Positions 7,259 to 16,539 are shown, counted from the stretch's first letter. The stretch: DNA of 64,000 bases from Chimaeribacter californicus (GCF_002858675.1 NZ_PJZF01000023.1:1-64000); one strand, 5' to 3'. Notes: a model not told the origin generated them from the sequence alone. Program-made: numbers and translations.

Positions 7259-9730
7259 TCAGGGTGCGCGGCAAGTCAGCCGCCGTGCCTCTCCGGCAGT
7301 GGCGAAGGTCTCCGGCAGCGTGAGGCGGCACGGGTCTCCCCCGCTCCACTGCACGCGGAGCGCATGGCCCGGCGCGACACCCTGCAAATAGGCCATCCCC
7401 GCCTCGCTGACCATGCCGACGCTGCGCGCGCTTTCCTCATCAACGATCTCCGCCCCCAGCGGCGGGAAGGTGCCGTCCGCCAGCTGGATAACCACCACGC
7501 CTTTCCCGCCCTGCACCGCATTCAGCGGCCGGTAACCAATCGCCCCTTCGGTGAAGGTCTGGCGCAGCACATTGTTATGCACCGTGACGTCATCGGGCAG
7601 TTGGTTGACATCAACCCGCACCTCAATGGGCTGGTAACTGCTGAGGGTAGGGATCACTGCCACACCGAACGGGTTGGTGACGGCGCTGCCGTTATTGAGT
7701 GGGATCGCCGCCACGCCGTTGCCGTCCACCATCAGCCGGGGTTCATTGCCCTGGTTGTAGCGGTGCAGCGCCGCGCCGTGGCGGGTGGCGGTCAGGGAAC
7801 CGGCCCAGCTTGCATTAAGGGAGTGATAAGCCTGCTGTTTGTAACTGCCGGCCATGGCCAGCTCACCCAATGCGCTGCGCTGCTGGACGTTGCCGCGCGC
7901 CAGCACGCCCTCCCGGCCGCCGCCGTGCTGGTGGCCCAGGCTCATGCCCCAGTTGCTGTCGCGATCCGGGAAGGCGGCATAACTCAGCAGCTGATCCACC
8001 CCGTCGCCCTGTTGCACGCTGTAGCTGAGGCGGTCGCCGTCATTGAGCGGCAGGCTGAACGAGAGGTAAATCTGCTTATCGCGCTCCCCCCGCTCGCTGT
8101 GGGTACGGCCGGCAGAGAGCGAGGCGGAAATGCTGCGCAACGGCCCGAGGTCAAACATCCGGCCCAGCGTCAGGCTGTAGGTGTGCTCATCCGCGCCCTG
8201 CCAATAGCGTTGGTTACGCAGGCTGAGCGCCAGCGACAGGGCCAGCGGCGTAATATATTGGTTAGCGGTGAGGCTGAAGGTCTGCTTCTCTTCGTGCCCG
8301 CCCGCCGGCCCGCCACGGGCCAGATCAGGTAAGGCGGGGAAACGCCGGTCAGCATAACGGGCGCCGGAGAAGGCGAGCTCGCTGTGACTGGCGGCAAAGC
8401 GTTTGTTGTAGTTAATACGGTAGCGGTGGCCGCGCGCAGCAGCCTGGTGCGGCCGCGCCGCCTGCGCCTGGGTGACATCAAAAGAGACCGCCCCCAGATG
8501 CGTCAGGTTCTGCCCGGCCCCCAGCGACAGCGCCCGGTAATCACTGCCGCCGATCAGCAGGCCGCCATACAGGGAGGTCTGGTTAAATGCGCCCCAGGAG
8601 AACTCACCGCTGTAAAAGTCTGGCTGCCGCGTTGCGCCGCTGCCCTGCCCGGCCACCCGGCCGCCGGAGAGCTTATAACGCCACTGCCCTTTGCGGGTCA
8701 GGAACGGCACCGTCGCCGCCTCTACCGTGAAGCGGGTTCGGCTGCCGTCCTCTTCGGTCACGGTCACTTCCAGCGCGCCCTGATACGCCTCGCTGAGATC
8801 CTGAAGGACGAACGGGCCGGGCGGCACGTCGGTCTGGTAGAGGGTGCGGCCATTCTGGCTGAGGGTGACGCGGGCATGGGTTTTGGCAATCCCGCTGATC
8901 TGAGGCGCATAACCGCGCAGAGTGTAGGGCAGCATCCGCTCATCACTCTCCAGCGCAACCCCGGTAAACGCGAAGCTATCGAAAATATCGGAGTGAAAAT
9001 CGGTTTCGCCCAGGGTAACTTTGCTGTTGATTGACGGCAGCGGCCGGAACGCATAGAGGCGCGACAGGCTGACGTCGCTTTCGCTTTCCGCCTTATCGCC
9101 GGTAAAATAATCCAGGTCGCCGCGCACGCGCCACGCGCCGAGATTAAGCCCGGCGGTGCCGTAGGCGCTGAGGTCGGTTTGCGCCTCCCCCTGCTGCGGG
9201 GCGTAATGGGCGGCAAACAGGGTGTAGTCGAGGAATGCGCCGCCAATGCCGTGGTGCCACATCGATCGCGGCACCCCCTGGCTGTCGGTATAGGCCAGCC
9301 ACGCCTGCGGCACTGCGATCGCCAGCGTCTGGCTGGCACTGTCCAGGGTAAAGGTGATCTCCGGGCGGGCCGTGAAAGAGACGCAGCCCTGTGCCTGCGG
9401 CAGCGCACGGCGAATCTCTGGTTGCAGGCCCAGGGCGTCGGCCAGGAAATCAGGGATACAGGGTTGCGGCCCGGTGGCCTGTGGGGTGGCGCGCCAGGTC
9501 AGCAGAACCGGGTCAGGGAGTTGCTGGCCATTTACCGTCACCGTGACCAGATAATCACCGGCCGTTATACTGCCGGGCTCGGAAAAGGCCGCAAGGTCGA
9601 TATTATTGCGCGCCTCGGCATCCAGGGCATGGAGATTAAATTCGACGGCACGCAGGGGGAAGGAAATAATAGCCAGAGACGCGAGGGCGATGATTATTTT
9701 CTTTCTAACAGAAAACGTGTTTAACGGCAT
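7259..9730 (-). CDS. fimbrial outer-membrane usher
   Basis: Secretes and polymerises pilins across the outer membrane. At 823 residues it has the family length. Seen in order: signal peptide (IIIALASLAIISFPLRA), N-terminal periplasmic domain (FNLHALDAEARNNIDLAAFSEPGSITAGDYLVTVTVNG), 24-strand barrel with plug (SDERMLPYTLRGYAPQISGIAKTHARVTLSQNGRTLYQTDVPPGPFVLQDL is the classic usher signature region, quoted here by its start and end: SDERMLPY at about 263 and GPFVLQDL at about 309), and two C-terminal periplasmic domains. It lies between the major pilin and the chaperone. The order pilin-usher-chaperone-adhesin differs from the chaperone-usher order of type 1 fimbriae. Confidence 0.93.
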   Translation of the reverse strand: MPLNTFSVRKKIIIALASLAIISFPLRAVEFNLHALDAEARNNIDLAAFSEPGSITAGDYLVTVTVNGQQLPDPVLLTWRATPQATGPQPCIPDFLADALGLQPEIRRALPQAQGCVSFTARPEITFTLDSASQTLAIAVPQAWLAYTDSQGVPRSMWHHGIGGAFLDYTLFAAHYAPQQGEAQTDLSAYGTAGLNLGAWRVRGDLDYFTGDKAESESDVSLSRLYAFRPLPSINSKVTLGETDFHSDIFDSFAFTGVALESDERMLPYTLRGYAPQISGIAKTHARVTLSQNGRTLYQTDVPPGPFVLQDLSEAYQGALEVTVTEEDGSRTRFTVEAATVPFLTRKGQWRYKLSGGRVAGQGSGATRQPDFYSGEFSWGAFNQTSLYGGLLIGGSDYRALSLGAGQNLTHLGAVSFDVTQAQAARPHQAAARGHRYRINYNKRFAASHSELAFSGARYADRRFPALPDLARGGPAGGHEEKQTFSLTANQYITPLALSLALSLRNQRYWQGADEHTYSLTLGRMFDLGPLRSISASLSAGRTHSERGERDKQIYLSFSLPLNDGDRLSYSVQQGDGVDQLLSYAAFPDRDSNWGMSLGHQHGGGREGVLARGNVQQRSALGELAMAGSYKQQAYHSLNASWAGSLTATRHGAALHRYNQGNEPRLMVDGNGVAAIPLNNGSAVTNPFGVAVIPTLSSYQPIEVRVDVNQLPDDVTVHNNVLRQTFTEGAIGYRPLNAVQGGKGVVVIQLADGTFPPLGAEIVDEESARSVGMVSEAGMAYLQGVAPGHALRVQWSGGDPCRLTLPETFATAGEARRLTCRAP

Positions 9731-9760
9731 AATAATCTGGATGGCCGGCAGAAAATAAAC

Positions 9761-9778
9761 GCCGGGGGTGTCCCCGGC
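9761..9778 (-). other. intercistronic hairpin after major pilin
   Basis: GCCGGGG-GTGT-CCCCGGC stem-loop 37 bases beyond the pilin stop and before the usher start, without a U-tract. A stem-loop at this point is common in fimbrial operons, where it raises pilin mRNA level over usher mRNA; that role is inferred here. Confidence 0.5.
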
Positions 9779-9814
9779 GGTGGAAGATATACGGCAAACG
9801 CCGCATAAAAGCGA

Positions 9815-10357
9815 TCAGAGATATTCGAGAACGTAATGCGCTGAGGCTTCCACATCCCCCGGTGTCGGGGCGCCGCCCACCGGTTCCATATGGGCTTTGA
9901 ATTTCAGGATCTGGGTTTTATTGGTGCCGACCAATGGGACTTCAACCGTGGAACCGATGCCGATATGCTGTTCGTTTTCCTGCAACAGCCGCACCCCCAC
10001 ATTTTGCGCGCCGCCCGCGTGCAGGTTAGCCAGCAAATCGGCGTTTTCCGTGGTGACGTTGGTGCTGTCAAACCTGACTTTTACCTTGGTGATGGGCGTG
10101 GCCCCATCCAGAACACAGTCATTCAGCTGGATGTTGACCGGCACGGCGGCGGAGACACCGGTGGCCAGCGCTTTATCAGAGACTTCACCCAGCGACACCT
10201 GGAGATCCACGCTCTCCGGATCAACCGAGCACGGCGCATTAATCACCAGGCCTTTAAAGGTAATTTTCCCCTGGCCCTGGTCAGCGGCCAGGACAGACCC
10301 TGCGGTAAACAGGGCAGACACGGCCAGGCAGAGCAGGCTTTTCTTTATCAATTTCAT
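9815..10357 (-). CDS. major fimbrial subunit (FimA-like pilin)
   Basis: Structural pilin of 180 residues. Signal peptide KKSLLCLAVSALFTAGSVLAA with cleavage near Ala24/Ala25; the mature protein starts ADQGQGKITFKGLVINAPCSV, showing the donor strand and the first Cys of the pilin disulphide, with the second in QLNDCVLDG. The C-terminus GDVEASAHYVLEYL carries the conserved penultimate-region Tyr and beta-zipper pattern needed for chaperone binding. It is the first gene of the four-gene operon, with its own promoter 18 bases upstream of the start codon region and a hairpin after its stop. Confidence 0.93.
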   Translation of the reverse strand: MKLIKKSLLCLAVSALFTAGSVLAADQGQGKITFKGLVINAPCSVDPESVDLQVSLGEVSDKALATGVSAAVPVNIQLNDCVLDGATPITKVKVRFDSTNVTTENADLLANLHAGGAQNVGVRLLQENEQHIGIGSTVEVPLVGTNKTQILKFKAHMEPVGGAPTPGDVEASAHYVLEYL

Positions 10358-10374
10358 CGTTATTTCCTTATAGG

Positions 10375-10410
10375 ATTATAAAAACCATCCGACATGTGCC
10401 AAAAGGCACA
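10375..10410 (-). promoter_or_regulatory. fimbrial operon promoter with overlapping palindrome
   Basis: On the minus strand -35 TTGGCA (10402-10397), 16-base spacer, -10 TATAAT (10380-10375), an excellent sigma70 pair ahead of the pilin gene. The -35 element lies within a perfect palindrome TGTGCC-TTTT-GGCACA (10395-10410), a likely operator for an unidentified regulator. Confidence 0.75.
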
Positions 10411-10588
10411 GTCACGCTATTAAGGAAGCGATAATAAATAGTGCCATTTAATTTCACAATTTAAAGCCAGTACAAAATAACTTATTAGAAAATAAATAGC
10501 AGGGGCAATTAATAATTCTGAGGATTATTACTTTACGGCAGAAAAAGGGAAGGAATAAAAATAGCAGCGCAGGATAACACAGAACGGT
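10411..10588. other. A+T-rich non-coding region upstream of the pilin
   Basis: About 180 bases of markedly A+T-rich sequence between the pilin promoter and the cheW terminator, in clear contrast to the GC-rich genes around it. No open frame or inverted-repeat pair flanking the promoter (as in a fimS-type switch) is seen. It probably holds upstream control sites. Confidence 0.4.
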
Positions 10589-10626
10589 AAAAAAATACCC
10601 TTTCCCCGCCGGGGAAAGGGTATTTT
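10589..10626 (-). terminator. strong terminator after cheW
   Basis: Perfect 16-bp stem, AAAATACCCTTTCCCC (10592-10607) pairing with 10611-10626, closed by a 3-base loop and followed on the minus strand by a run of seven T. It begins two bases beyond the cheW stop and would stop motAB-cheAW transcripts before the fimbrial operon. Confidence 0.93.
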
Positions 10627-10628
10627 CA

Positions 10629-11126
10629 TCAGGCTTTGGCGACCACTTCCATCAGCGCCATCTCTTCGCTGCTGAGCAGCTTTTCGATGTCGACCAGGAT
10701 CAGCATCCGCTCGCCAAGGGAGCCGAGGCCGGTGAGGTATTCCGTTGCCAGCGTCACCGCAAACTCCGGTGCCGGGCGGATCTGCTCCGTGGTGAGTGAC
10801 AGCACGTCAGAGACGCCGTCCACCACAATGCCGACCACACGCTGCTCAAAATTGAGCACAATCACCACGGTGTTGTCATTGTACTCGACGCCCTGCTGGG
10901 CAAACTTCACCCGCAGGTCGATGATCGGCACAATCACGCCGCGCAGGTTGGTAACGCCTTTAATAAAGGAGGGGGTGTTGGCGATGCGCGTTACCTGATC
11001 GTATCCGCGGATCTCCTGCACCTTGAGGATATCAATCCCGTACTCCTCGTCACCCAGCGTAAAGATCAGGAACTCCTGTCCTACCGTTTCGCCCGCCAGT
11101 TTTGTCACAGTTGCCAGTCCTGCCAT
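10629..11126 (-). CDS. cheW: CheW, receptor-kinase coupling protein
   Basis: CheW links chemoreceptors to CheA in the signalling array. The 165-residue protein is a single SH3-like double-barrel domain: [33 protein letters not shown], then the [11 protein letters not shown] block and [11 protein letters not shown], nearly invariant in enterics (quoted motifs shortened: [20 protein letters not shown] spans about 22-41). It is 45 bases downstream of cheA in the same direction. Immediately after it comes a strong terminator and then the inserted fimbrial operon, whereas in E. coli the receptor and cheR follow directly. Confidence 0.97.
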   Translation of the reverse strand: MAGLATVTKLAGETVGQEFLIFTLGDEEYGIDILKVQEIRGYDQVTRIANTPSFIKGVTNLRGVIVPIIDLRVKFAQQGVEYNDNTVVIVLNFEQRVVGIVVDGVSDVLSLTTEQIRPAPEFAVTLATEYLTGLGSLGERMLILVDIEKLLSSEEMALMEVVAKA

Positions 11127-11171
11127 GTTAGTTACCCTACTCGTTATGCGGCTCTAGATAATGGGGCAGCC

Positions 11172-13196
11172 TCAGGCGGCCACACCCGATACCCGTTTTT
11201 CACGGTTCAGCGCCTGAAGCGCGGAGACATCAACGATCAGCGCCACGCTGCCGTCGCCCAGAATGGTGGCCGCAGAAATACCCGGCACCTTGCGGTAGTT
11301 ACTCTCCAGGTTTTTCACCACCACCTGGTGCTGGCCGATCAGCTGATCAACCAGCAGGGCGTAGCGGCGACCGGCGCTTTGCAGGATCACCACGATGCCC
11401 TGGGTGGCTTCGGTGCGGGCTTCCGCCACGTCAAACACCCGGAACAGCTCCACCAGCGGCAGGTATTCGCCGCGCACCTGCAATACGCGCTCGCCCCCGG
11501 CCAGCGGGTGCAGATCTTCTGCCAGCGGTTGCAGGGATTCCATCACCGCGTTGAGCGGCAGAATGAAGACCTCTTTCCCGACTTTCACCGACATGCCGTC
11601 AAGGATGGCCAGCGTCAGCGGCAGCAGAATGCGGATGGTAGTACCTTTGCCCTGTTGGGAGTGGATCTCAACATGGCCGCCCATCTCCTGGATGTTCCGT
11701 TTCACCACGTCCATGCCGACACCACGGCCGGAGACGTCAGTGACCTGTTCGGCGGTGGAGAAGCCCGGTGCGAAGATCAGCATCCCGACCTCTTCATCCG
11801 TCATGTTCTCACTGACCGGCAAACCGGAAGAGGCGGCTTTCGCCAGAATACGCTCACGGTTCAGCCCGGCGCCGTCATCAATAACCTCGATGCAGATGTT
11901 ACCGCCCTGATGTTCTGCGGAGAGGATCAGGTTGCCGACCGGGTTTTTGCCGTTGGCCTCGCGGGTCGCGGCGTTTTCGATGCCGTGGTCGAGGCTGTTG
12001 CGCACCAGGTGGGTGAGCGGGTCGATAATGCGTTCAATCAGGCTCTTGTCGAGTTCTGTGGAGCTGCCCTGCAAGGTCAGTTCCACCTGCTTGTTCAGTT
12101 TGCTGGCGAGGTCACGCACCAGACGCGGGAAGCGGCTGAAGACATATTCCATCGGCATCATACGGATAGACATCACCGATTCCTGCAGATCGCGGGCGTT
12201 GCGCTGCAACTGCCCCATGCTGTTCAGCAGGTCACCGTGGTTGACCGGGTCCAGGGTGCCGGAGCGTTGCGCCAGCATCGACTGGGTAATCACCAGTTCA
12301 CCCACCAGGTTAATCAGCTGGTCAACCTTCTCGACCGCCACGCGGATACTGGTGGATTCGGCCGCCTTGGCGGCTTTCGCCGCTTTCGGTGCCTCTGCTT
12401 TTGGAGCCGCGGCCGGCGCGGCGGCGACCGGGGCCGGTGCGGCCGGGGCCACAGCTGCCGGGGCGCTCGCCGCTACAACCGGCGTATCGTTCGCAGCCAC
12501 CTGGCCGATGCTGATCTGTTCCGGTTCCAGCACGAAGCAGAGCACTGCACTGATGTCATCCGCATCCACGGACGTTACCAGGGTCACGTCCAGCGTGCTG
12601 TCCGTCTGTTGCGGGTTGGTCACCTCGCCGAGATTGCCCAGCTCTTCGAGCATCAGCGGGATCTCCTGTGGCTTCAGCCCGCTGAGGCGGATATGCAGGC
12701 CACCGCCGGCGGCCGGTTTGGCAGCCGGTGAGGCTGCTGTTGCGGTAGCCGGTGATGTTGCGGCAGCCAGTGCCGCGGCAGGGGCGGCCGCGGCCTCCCC
12801 GCCCTGGGCTTCCAGCGCCAGCTGGCGCAGGGCGGCACAGATATAGGTAAAGCTCTCTGCGTCCGGTTCCTGGGAGGATTTATAGGCGTCCAGCTGCTCC
12901 TGCATAATATCTTTGGTTTCCAAAAACAGGTTGATGATCTCGGTGCTGAGCTGCATTTCACTGCGGCGCGCCCCGTCCAGCAGGTTTTCCAGCAGGTGGG
13001 TTGTCTCCTGCAAGATTGAAAAACCAAAGGTTGCTGCCCCGCCCTTTATCGAGTGCGCCGCGCGGAAAATCGCGTTGAGCTGCTCGATGTCCGGGCTGTG
13101 CGGGTCAAGCAGCAGCAGGTGCTGCTCCATATCCGCCAGCAATTCATCCGCTTCGTCGAAAAACGTCTGATAAAAATCACTGATATCCATGCTCAC
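11172..13196 (-). CDS. cheA: CheA, chemotaxis histidine kinase
   Basis: Autophosphorylates in response to receptor state and passes phosphate to CheY and CheB. Domains of the 674-residue protein: P1 HPt with His48 (RAAHSIKGGAATFGF), P2 CheY/CheB-binding (about 155-235), P3 dimerisation (about 290-350), P4 ATPase with N box HLVRNSLDHGIE, G1 DDGAGLNRE and G2 GRGVGMDVV, and P5 CheW-like regulatory domain. The linkers around P2 are unusually rich in Ala/Pro. Met98 is conserved as the possible start of the short form (CheA-S) that recruits CheZ. It starts four bases after the motB stop. Confidence 0.97.
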   Translation of the reverse strand: MSMDISDFYQTFFDEADELLADMEQHLLLLDPHSPDIEQLNAIFRAAHSIKGGAATFGFSILQETTHLLENLLDGARRSEMQLSTEIINLFLETKDIMQEQLDAYKSSQEPDAESFTYICAALRQLALEAQGGEAAAAPAAALAAATSPATATAASPAAKPAAGGGLHIRLSGLKPQEIPLMLEELGNLGEVTNPQQTDSTLDVTLVTSVDADDISAVLCFVLEPEQISIGQVAANDTPVVAASAPAAVAPAAPAPVAAAPAAAPKAEAPKAAKAAKAAESTSIRVAVEKVDQLINLVGELVITQSMLAQRSGTLDPVNHGDLLNSMGQLQRNARDLQESVMSIRMMPMEYVFSRFPRLVRDLASKLNKQVELTLQGSSTELDKSLIERIIDPLTHLVRNSLDHGIENAATREANGKNPVGNLILSAEHQGGNICIEVIDDGAGLNRERILAKAASSGLPVSENMTDEEVGMLIFAPGFSTAEQVTDVSGRGVGMDVVKRNIQEMGGHVEIHSQQGKGTTIRILLPLTLAILDGMSVKVGKEVFILPLNAVMESLQPLAEDLHPLAGGERVLQVRGEYLPLVELFRVFDVAEARTEATQGIVVILQSAGRRYALLVDQLIGQHQVVVKNLESNYRKVPGISAATILGDGSVALIVDVSALQALNREKRVSGVAA

Positions 13197-13200
13197 GGTG

Positions 13201-14313
13201 TCACCTCTGCTGTGAGTCGCGGCTGCCCGGTGCAGCCTGGCTGTCCGGTGCGGCCGGCAGGGCGGCGGTAGGCCGCGCTGCCTGAGTGGCCGCCGGCACA
13301 GGTGCCGCTACCGGGGTCGGTTGTTGAGTCGGTTGTTGAATCGGTGCTGCCTCTGCGGGGGCAGCCGGTTGGCCCGCCGCGGCTGTCGCCGGTACAGACG
13401 GCGTTGCCGCTGCGCCCTGCCCGGTGGGTGCCAGGGTTTTCAGCGCGTCAGGCTGGCTGATGTCCACCGCCGCACTTTCGCTGTTTTCACGTTCGATGTG
13501 CGCCTGCGCCTCTTTATTCAGCACCAGAATGCTGATGCGGCGGTTAATGGCATCATCAGCCTGGTGATCTTTAAGCTGCATGGTGGAGCCGAGCCCCATG
13601 ACCCGCAGCACTTTGCCCTCGGTAAGGCCGCCATACACCATTTCACGGCGGCTGGCGTTGGCGCGATCTGCGGAGAGTTCCCAGTTGCTGTAGCCGCGTT
13701 CACCGGTGACATACGGCATGTCATCGGTGTGCCCCGCCAGGCTGATTTTATTCGGGAAGTGATCCAGAATCGGCGCGATGGCACGCAGGATGTCACGCAT
13801 GTACGGCTCCACCAGCGCACTGCCGGTCTTAAACATCGGCCGGTTCTGGCTGTCGATGATCTGAATACGCAGCCCCTCTTCCGTGAGCGTGATCAGCAGG
13901 TGCGGGCGCAGGGCGCGCAGGCGCGGATCGGACTCCATCAACTGGTCGAGATCCTCATGCAGTTTCTCGAGTTTTGCGTTCTCAGCGATCTGCTCAGCGT
14001 GGTTCGGCGTCGATTTATGCACTTCGCCCTCCTGGCGCGTCGGGTCATCGCCGCCGCCGGGGATCGGGCTTTCGCTGTCGCTGCTGCGCTGGCCGCCGGT
14101 AATGGCGACCTTCAGCGGCGTGCGGAAATATTCGGCGATCTGCGTCAGCTCTTTCGGGCTGGCGATGGAGATCAGCCACATCACCAGGAAGAAGGCCATC
14201 ATTGCTGTCATAAAGTCAGCGTACGCAATCTTCCATGATCCCCCGTGGTGGCCGCCGCCATGCTTGGCTTTCTTCTTTTTAACCACGATCACCGGGTGAT
14301 TTTGTTGTTTCAT
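13201..14313 (-). CDS. motB: MotB, flagellar stator protein
   Basis: Forms the proton-conducting stator with MotA and anchors it to peptidoglycan. Seen: basic N-terminus, [21 protein letters not shown] with the proton-binding Asp33 at the start of the only TM helix, plug/linker, and an OmpA-like domain (about 150-270) with [29 protein letters not shown] and NRRISILVL. At 370 residues it is some 60 longer than E. coli MotB; the excess is a C-terminal Ala/Pro/Gln-rich tail of low complexity beyond residue 285. Its start overlaps the motA stop by four bases. Confidence 0.97.
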   Translation of the reverse strand: MKQQNHPVIVVKKKKAKHGGGHHGGSWKIAYADFMTAMMAFFLVMWLISIASPKELTQIAEYFRTPLKVAITGGQRSSDSESPIPGGGDDPTRQEGEVHKSTPNHAEQIAENAKLEKLHEDLDQLMESDPRLRALRPHLLITLTEEGLRIQIIDSQNRPMFKTGSALVEPYMRDILRAIAPILDHFPNKISLAGHTDDMPYVTGERGYSNWELSADRANASRREMVYGGLTEGKVLRVMGLGSTMQLKDHQADDAINRRISILVLNKEAQAHIERENSESAAVDISQPDALKTLAPTGQGAAATPSVPATAAAGQPAAPAEAAPIQQPTQQPTPVAAPVPAATQAARPTAALPAAPDSQAAPGSRDSQQR

Positions 14314-15197
14314 GCCTTCTCTTCCGCTGTCTGACCAGCCGGGGATTTGGTTTTGCGCACGTGCTCTTCCAGCTCAACGAAGGACGGGCGCTCGCTGGTG
14401 TAAAGGGTCTTACGGCCGAATTCCACCGCAATCTGCGGCGCATAACCGTTAATGCTCGACAGCAGCGTCACTTTGATGCACTGCATCATCTTGACGTTTT
14501 CCGCGCATTTCTGGCGCAGCACCGAGGCCAGCGGCGAGATGAAGCCGTACGCCAGCAGGATGCCGAGGAAGGTACCGACCATCGCGTGGGCAATCAGCTC
14601 ACCCAGCTCGGCCGCCGGGCGATCCGCCGAGGCCAGGGCGTGCACCACGCCCATTACCGCGGCCACGATGCCGAACGCCGGCAGCGAGTCACCGATCAGC
14701 GACAGGCTGCTGGCCGGGACTTCGCTCTCGTGCTCGAAGGTTTCGATCTCCTCGTCCATCAGCGCTTCGATTTCATGGGAGTTCATGTTGCCGCTCACCA
14801 TCAGGCGCAGATAGTCGGTGATGTATTCCATCAGCACTTTATCGGCCAGGATGCGCGGATAATTAGAGAAAATTTCGCTGTCTGGTGGGGAGTCGATATC
14901 GCGCTCCAAGGACAACATGCCCTGCTGGCGTGATTTGGCGAGCAGGCGGTAGAGCAGCCCCATTACATCCATGTAGACCGCTTTGTTGTATTTGGAGCCA
15001 CGCATCAGTTTCGGCAGCGCGCGCATGGTCGCTTTGATCGACTTGCCGTTGTTGCCGACGAAGAAGGCACCCACGGCCGCACCGCCGATGATGATCAGCT
15101 CAGAGGGTTGATAGAGTGCGCCCAGTTCACCACCGACCATCATGTAGCCGCCCAGGACGGCGCCTAATACCAGGATGTAACCTATGATAACTAACAC
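14310..15197 (-). CDS. motA: MotA, flagellar stator protein
   Basis: Inner-membrane stator subunit that couples proton flow to rotor torque. The 295-residue protein has four TM helices (first [23 protein letters not shown]; second [14 protein letters not shown]; third and fourth around 170-225, [17 protein letters not shown] and [21 protein letters not shown]). A large cytoplasmic loop lies between, with the conserved [21 protein letters not shown] carrying Arg90-type charges that contact FliG. It lies 155 bases downstream of flhC after a GC-rich hairpin. I could not find a good sigma28 promoter in that gap. Confidence 0.97.
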   Translation of the reverse strand: MLVIIGYILVLGAVLGGYMMVGGELGALYQPSELIIIGGAAVGAFFVGNNGKSIKATMRALPKLMRGSKYNKAVYMDVMGLLYRLLAKSRQQGMLSLERDIDSPPDSEIFSNYPRILADKVLMEYITDYLRLMVSGNMNSHEIEALMDEEIETFEHESEVPASSLSLIGDSLPAFGIVAAVMGVVHALASADRPAAELGELIAHAMVGTFLGILLAYGFISPLASVLRQKCAENVKMMQCIKVTLLSSINGYAPQIAVEFGRKTLYTSERPSFVELEEHVRKTKSPAGQTAEEKA

Positions 15198-15304
15198 GAT
15201 GATTCCTTAATAAAGTGGTTGGAAAGGCGGGGTGTTACGCACAGCGGGAGAGGCCGGGCTTACGCCACGGACACGGAACATCGGGGGGTAGTGCTTGCTG
15301 AACC

Positions 15305-15325
15305 GGGCCGGCCTGTTGCCGGCCC
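15305..15325 (-). terminator. hairpin between flhC and motA
   Basis: Perfect 8-bp stem GGGCCGGC / GCCGGCCC with a 5-base loop, 28 bases after the flhC stop. No U-tract follows, so it may only attenuate read-through from flhDC into motAB. Confidence 0.45.
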
Positions 15326-15352
15326 CAATTCAGTAGGTTGCCGTTATTCCGC

Positions 15353-15934
15353 TCAAACTGCGCGCTTGACCTGTTCGTCCAGCGTTTGAGGAGTTATATC
15401 GGCCATTTGCGGCGAAAGTTTACGTCTTTTTACTGCGCGGGACGGCGGCTGGCACAGGCTGCACACAAAGGTGTTGGCCGGATGGTGCGCATGGGTAATA
15501 AAGGCCCCGCTGCAACAGGTGCAACCAGACATCTGCAACATGCCGCTGTCAACAAAGCGCACCAGCGTCCAGGCACGGGTCAGGGCCAGAACCGGCGGCT
15601 CGCCCGCCTGTTGCGGGCACTGCTCCAGATAGAGGCGGTAGGCTTTAATCACCCCTTCCACCCCGTTGCAGCGCCCTTTCTTGGTCAGGAACAGGTAGAT
15701 GTTATAAAACATCGACGAGTGGATGTTCTGTTCCCAGGTCATGAACCAGTCAGTGGAAAACGGCAGCATCCCTTTCGGCGGCGGGCTGCCGCGCAACTCT
15801 TTATAGAGTTTGATCAGGCGGCCGCGGCTGAGCTGGGTTTCACTCTCCAGCATCTGCAGGCGCGCCCCCAGGGTAATCAGCTCCATCGCCAGGTGAATAT
15901 CTTTGGCTTCCTGAACAATGCTTTTCTCACTCAT
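15353..15934 (-). CDS. flhC: FlhC, flagellar master regulator subunit
   Basis: With FlhD forms the FlhD4C2 activator of class 2 flagellar promoters. The 193-residue protein keeps the N-terminal helical part ([26 protein letters not shown]), the [10 protein letters not shown] segment and the zinc site made of four Cys: C-x-C-C in SGCTCCSG and C-x-x-C in FVCSLCQPP (C-T-C-C plus C-S-L-C). Its start codon shares a base with the flhD stop region (flhD ends at 15934), so the two subunits are translationally coupled. Length and motifs match the family. Confidence 0.97.
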   Translation of the reverse strand: MSEKSIVQEAKDIHLAMELITLGARLQMLESETQLSRGRLIKLYKELRGSPPPKGMLPFSTDWFMTWEQNIHSSMFYNIYLFLTKKGRCNGVEGVIKAYRLYLEQCPQQAGEPPVLALTRAWTLVRFVDSGMLQMSGCTCCSGAFITHAHHPANTFVCSLCQPPSRAVKRRKLSPQMADITPQTLDEQVKRAV

Positions 15935-16293
15935 TACATCGCCCTTTTCTTTTGTGCTGCAGCGGCGGAGTCGGCCTGCGCCTGGCTTTTCAGCATATTG
16001 CTGGATAACAGGATGCCGGTGTGGATCTGCTGGAGATCGTCAACCCGTGAGGCCTGCGTCAGGCGCTCGATCGATTTGTGGTCTTCAAAACGGAACTGGC
16101 AAAGCAGCTGATTGGTTTCCGCCAGTTTGACCATCTGCGGCAGGGTTAACTGCGCCAGTGCATCTGCCATGGCCTCATCAATGCCCAGGCGGAACATGGC
16201 TGCATCTTTTTCGTCATTGATTAAACGCTGTGCTAAAAGCAGATACGACAAGTTAATGTCATAAATATGTTTGAGTAATTCGGACATACTCAT
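15934..16293 (-). CDS. flhD: FlhD, flagellar master regulator subunit
   Basis: Partner of FlhC in the master activator. From the chosen start the product is 119 residues, [24 protein letters not shown]..., the E. coli-like length, with the conserved [21 protein letters not shown] and [12 protein letters not shown] segments. An in-frame ATG 33 bases upstream (16326) would add [11 protein letters not shown] but has no ribosome site; GGCGGGG precedes the ATG at 16293. A further ATG at 16287 is also possible. The gene has a leader of roughly 260 bases and a complex upstream region with CRP and RcsAB-like boxes. Confidence 0.95.
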   Translation of the reverse strand: MSMSELLKHIYDINLSYLLLAQRLINDEKDAAMFRLGIDEAMADALAQLTLPQMVKLAETNQLLCQFRFEDHKSIERLTQASRVDDLQQIHTGILLSSNMLKSQAQADSAAAAQKKRAM

Positions 16294-16449
16294 TAACCCC
16301 GCCTGGCTGTTTATGTTTCTTAACATAAGCAGTTAAAAAGAATATTTCATGTCTCAGGTAATTCCCCAAGACTGACCTTGGTGATTAGGCCGTAACCGGC
16401 CGAAATCGTGTTCCTAATGTATGACAAAAAAGACTTGACAGCGTAAAAA

Positions 16450-16465
16450 TTGACCGCTTGGTCAA
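16450..16465 (-). promoter_or_regulatory. palindrome in flhDC leader
   Basis: Perfect inverted repeat TTGACC-GCTT-GGTCAA within the predicted flhDC 5' untranslated region, about 160 bases before flhD. It could be a protein operator or an mRNA hairpin; no regulator can be named. Confidence 0.35.
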
Positions 16466-16539
16466 AGAAAACTTACGTTTTTAGGAGGCCGTTCCGCGCT
16501 GAAACTGTTTCGTCTCTGAAACGCTTTTACACATTTTCT

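Noticed and set aside
10382-10588. Possible fimS-like invertible promoter of the pilin gene
   Set aside because: Only one palindrome was found and no second inverted repeat or recombinase gene nearby; nothing supports inversion.
11328-12731. 467-codon open frame opposite cheA
   Set aside because: Antisense shadow of an unmistakable CheA; composition typical of reverse-frame artefacts.
13321-14238. 305-codon open frame opposite motB
   Set aside because: Antisense shadow; MotB motifs are intact on the minus strand.
15198-15352. sigma28 promoter for motAB
   Set aside because: No GCCGATAA-like element with a correctly spaced -35 on the minus strand; only the GC-rich hairpin is clear.
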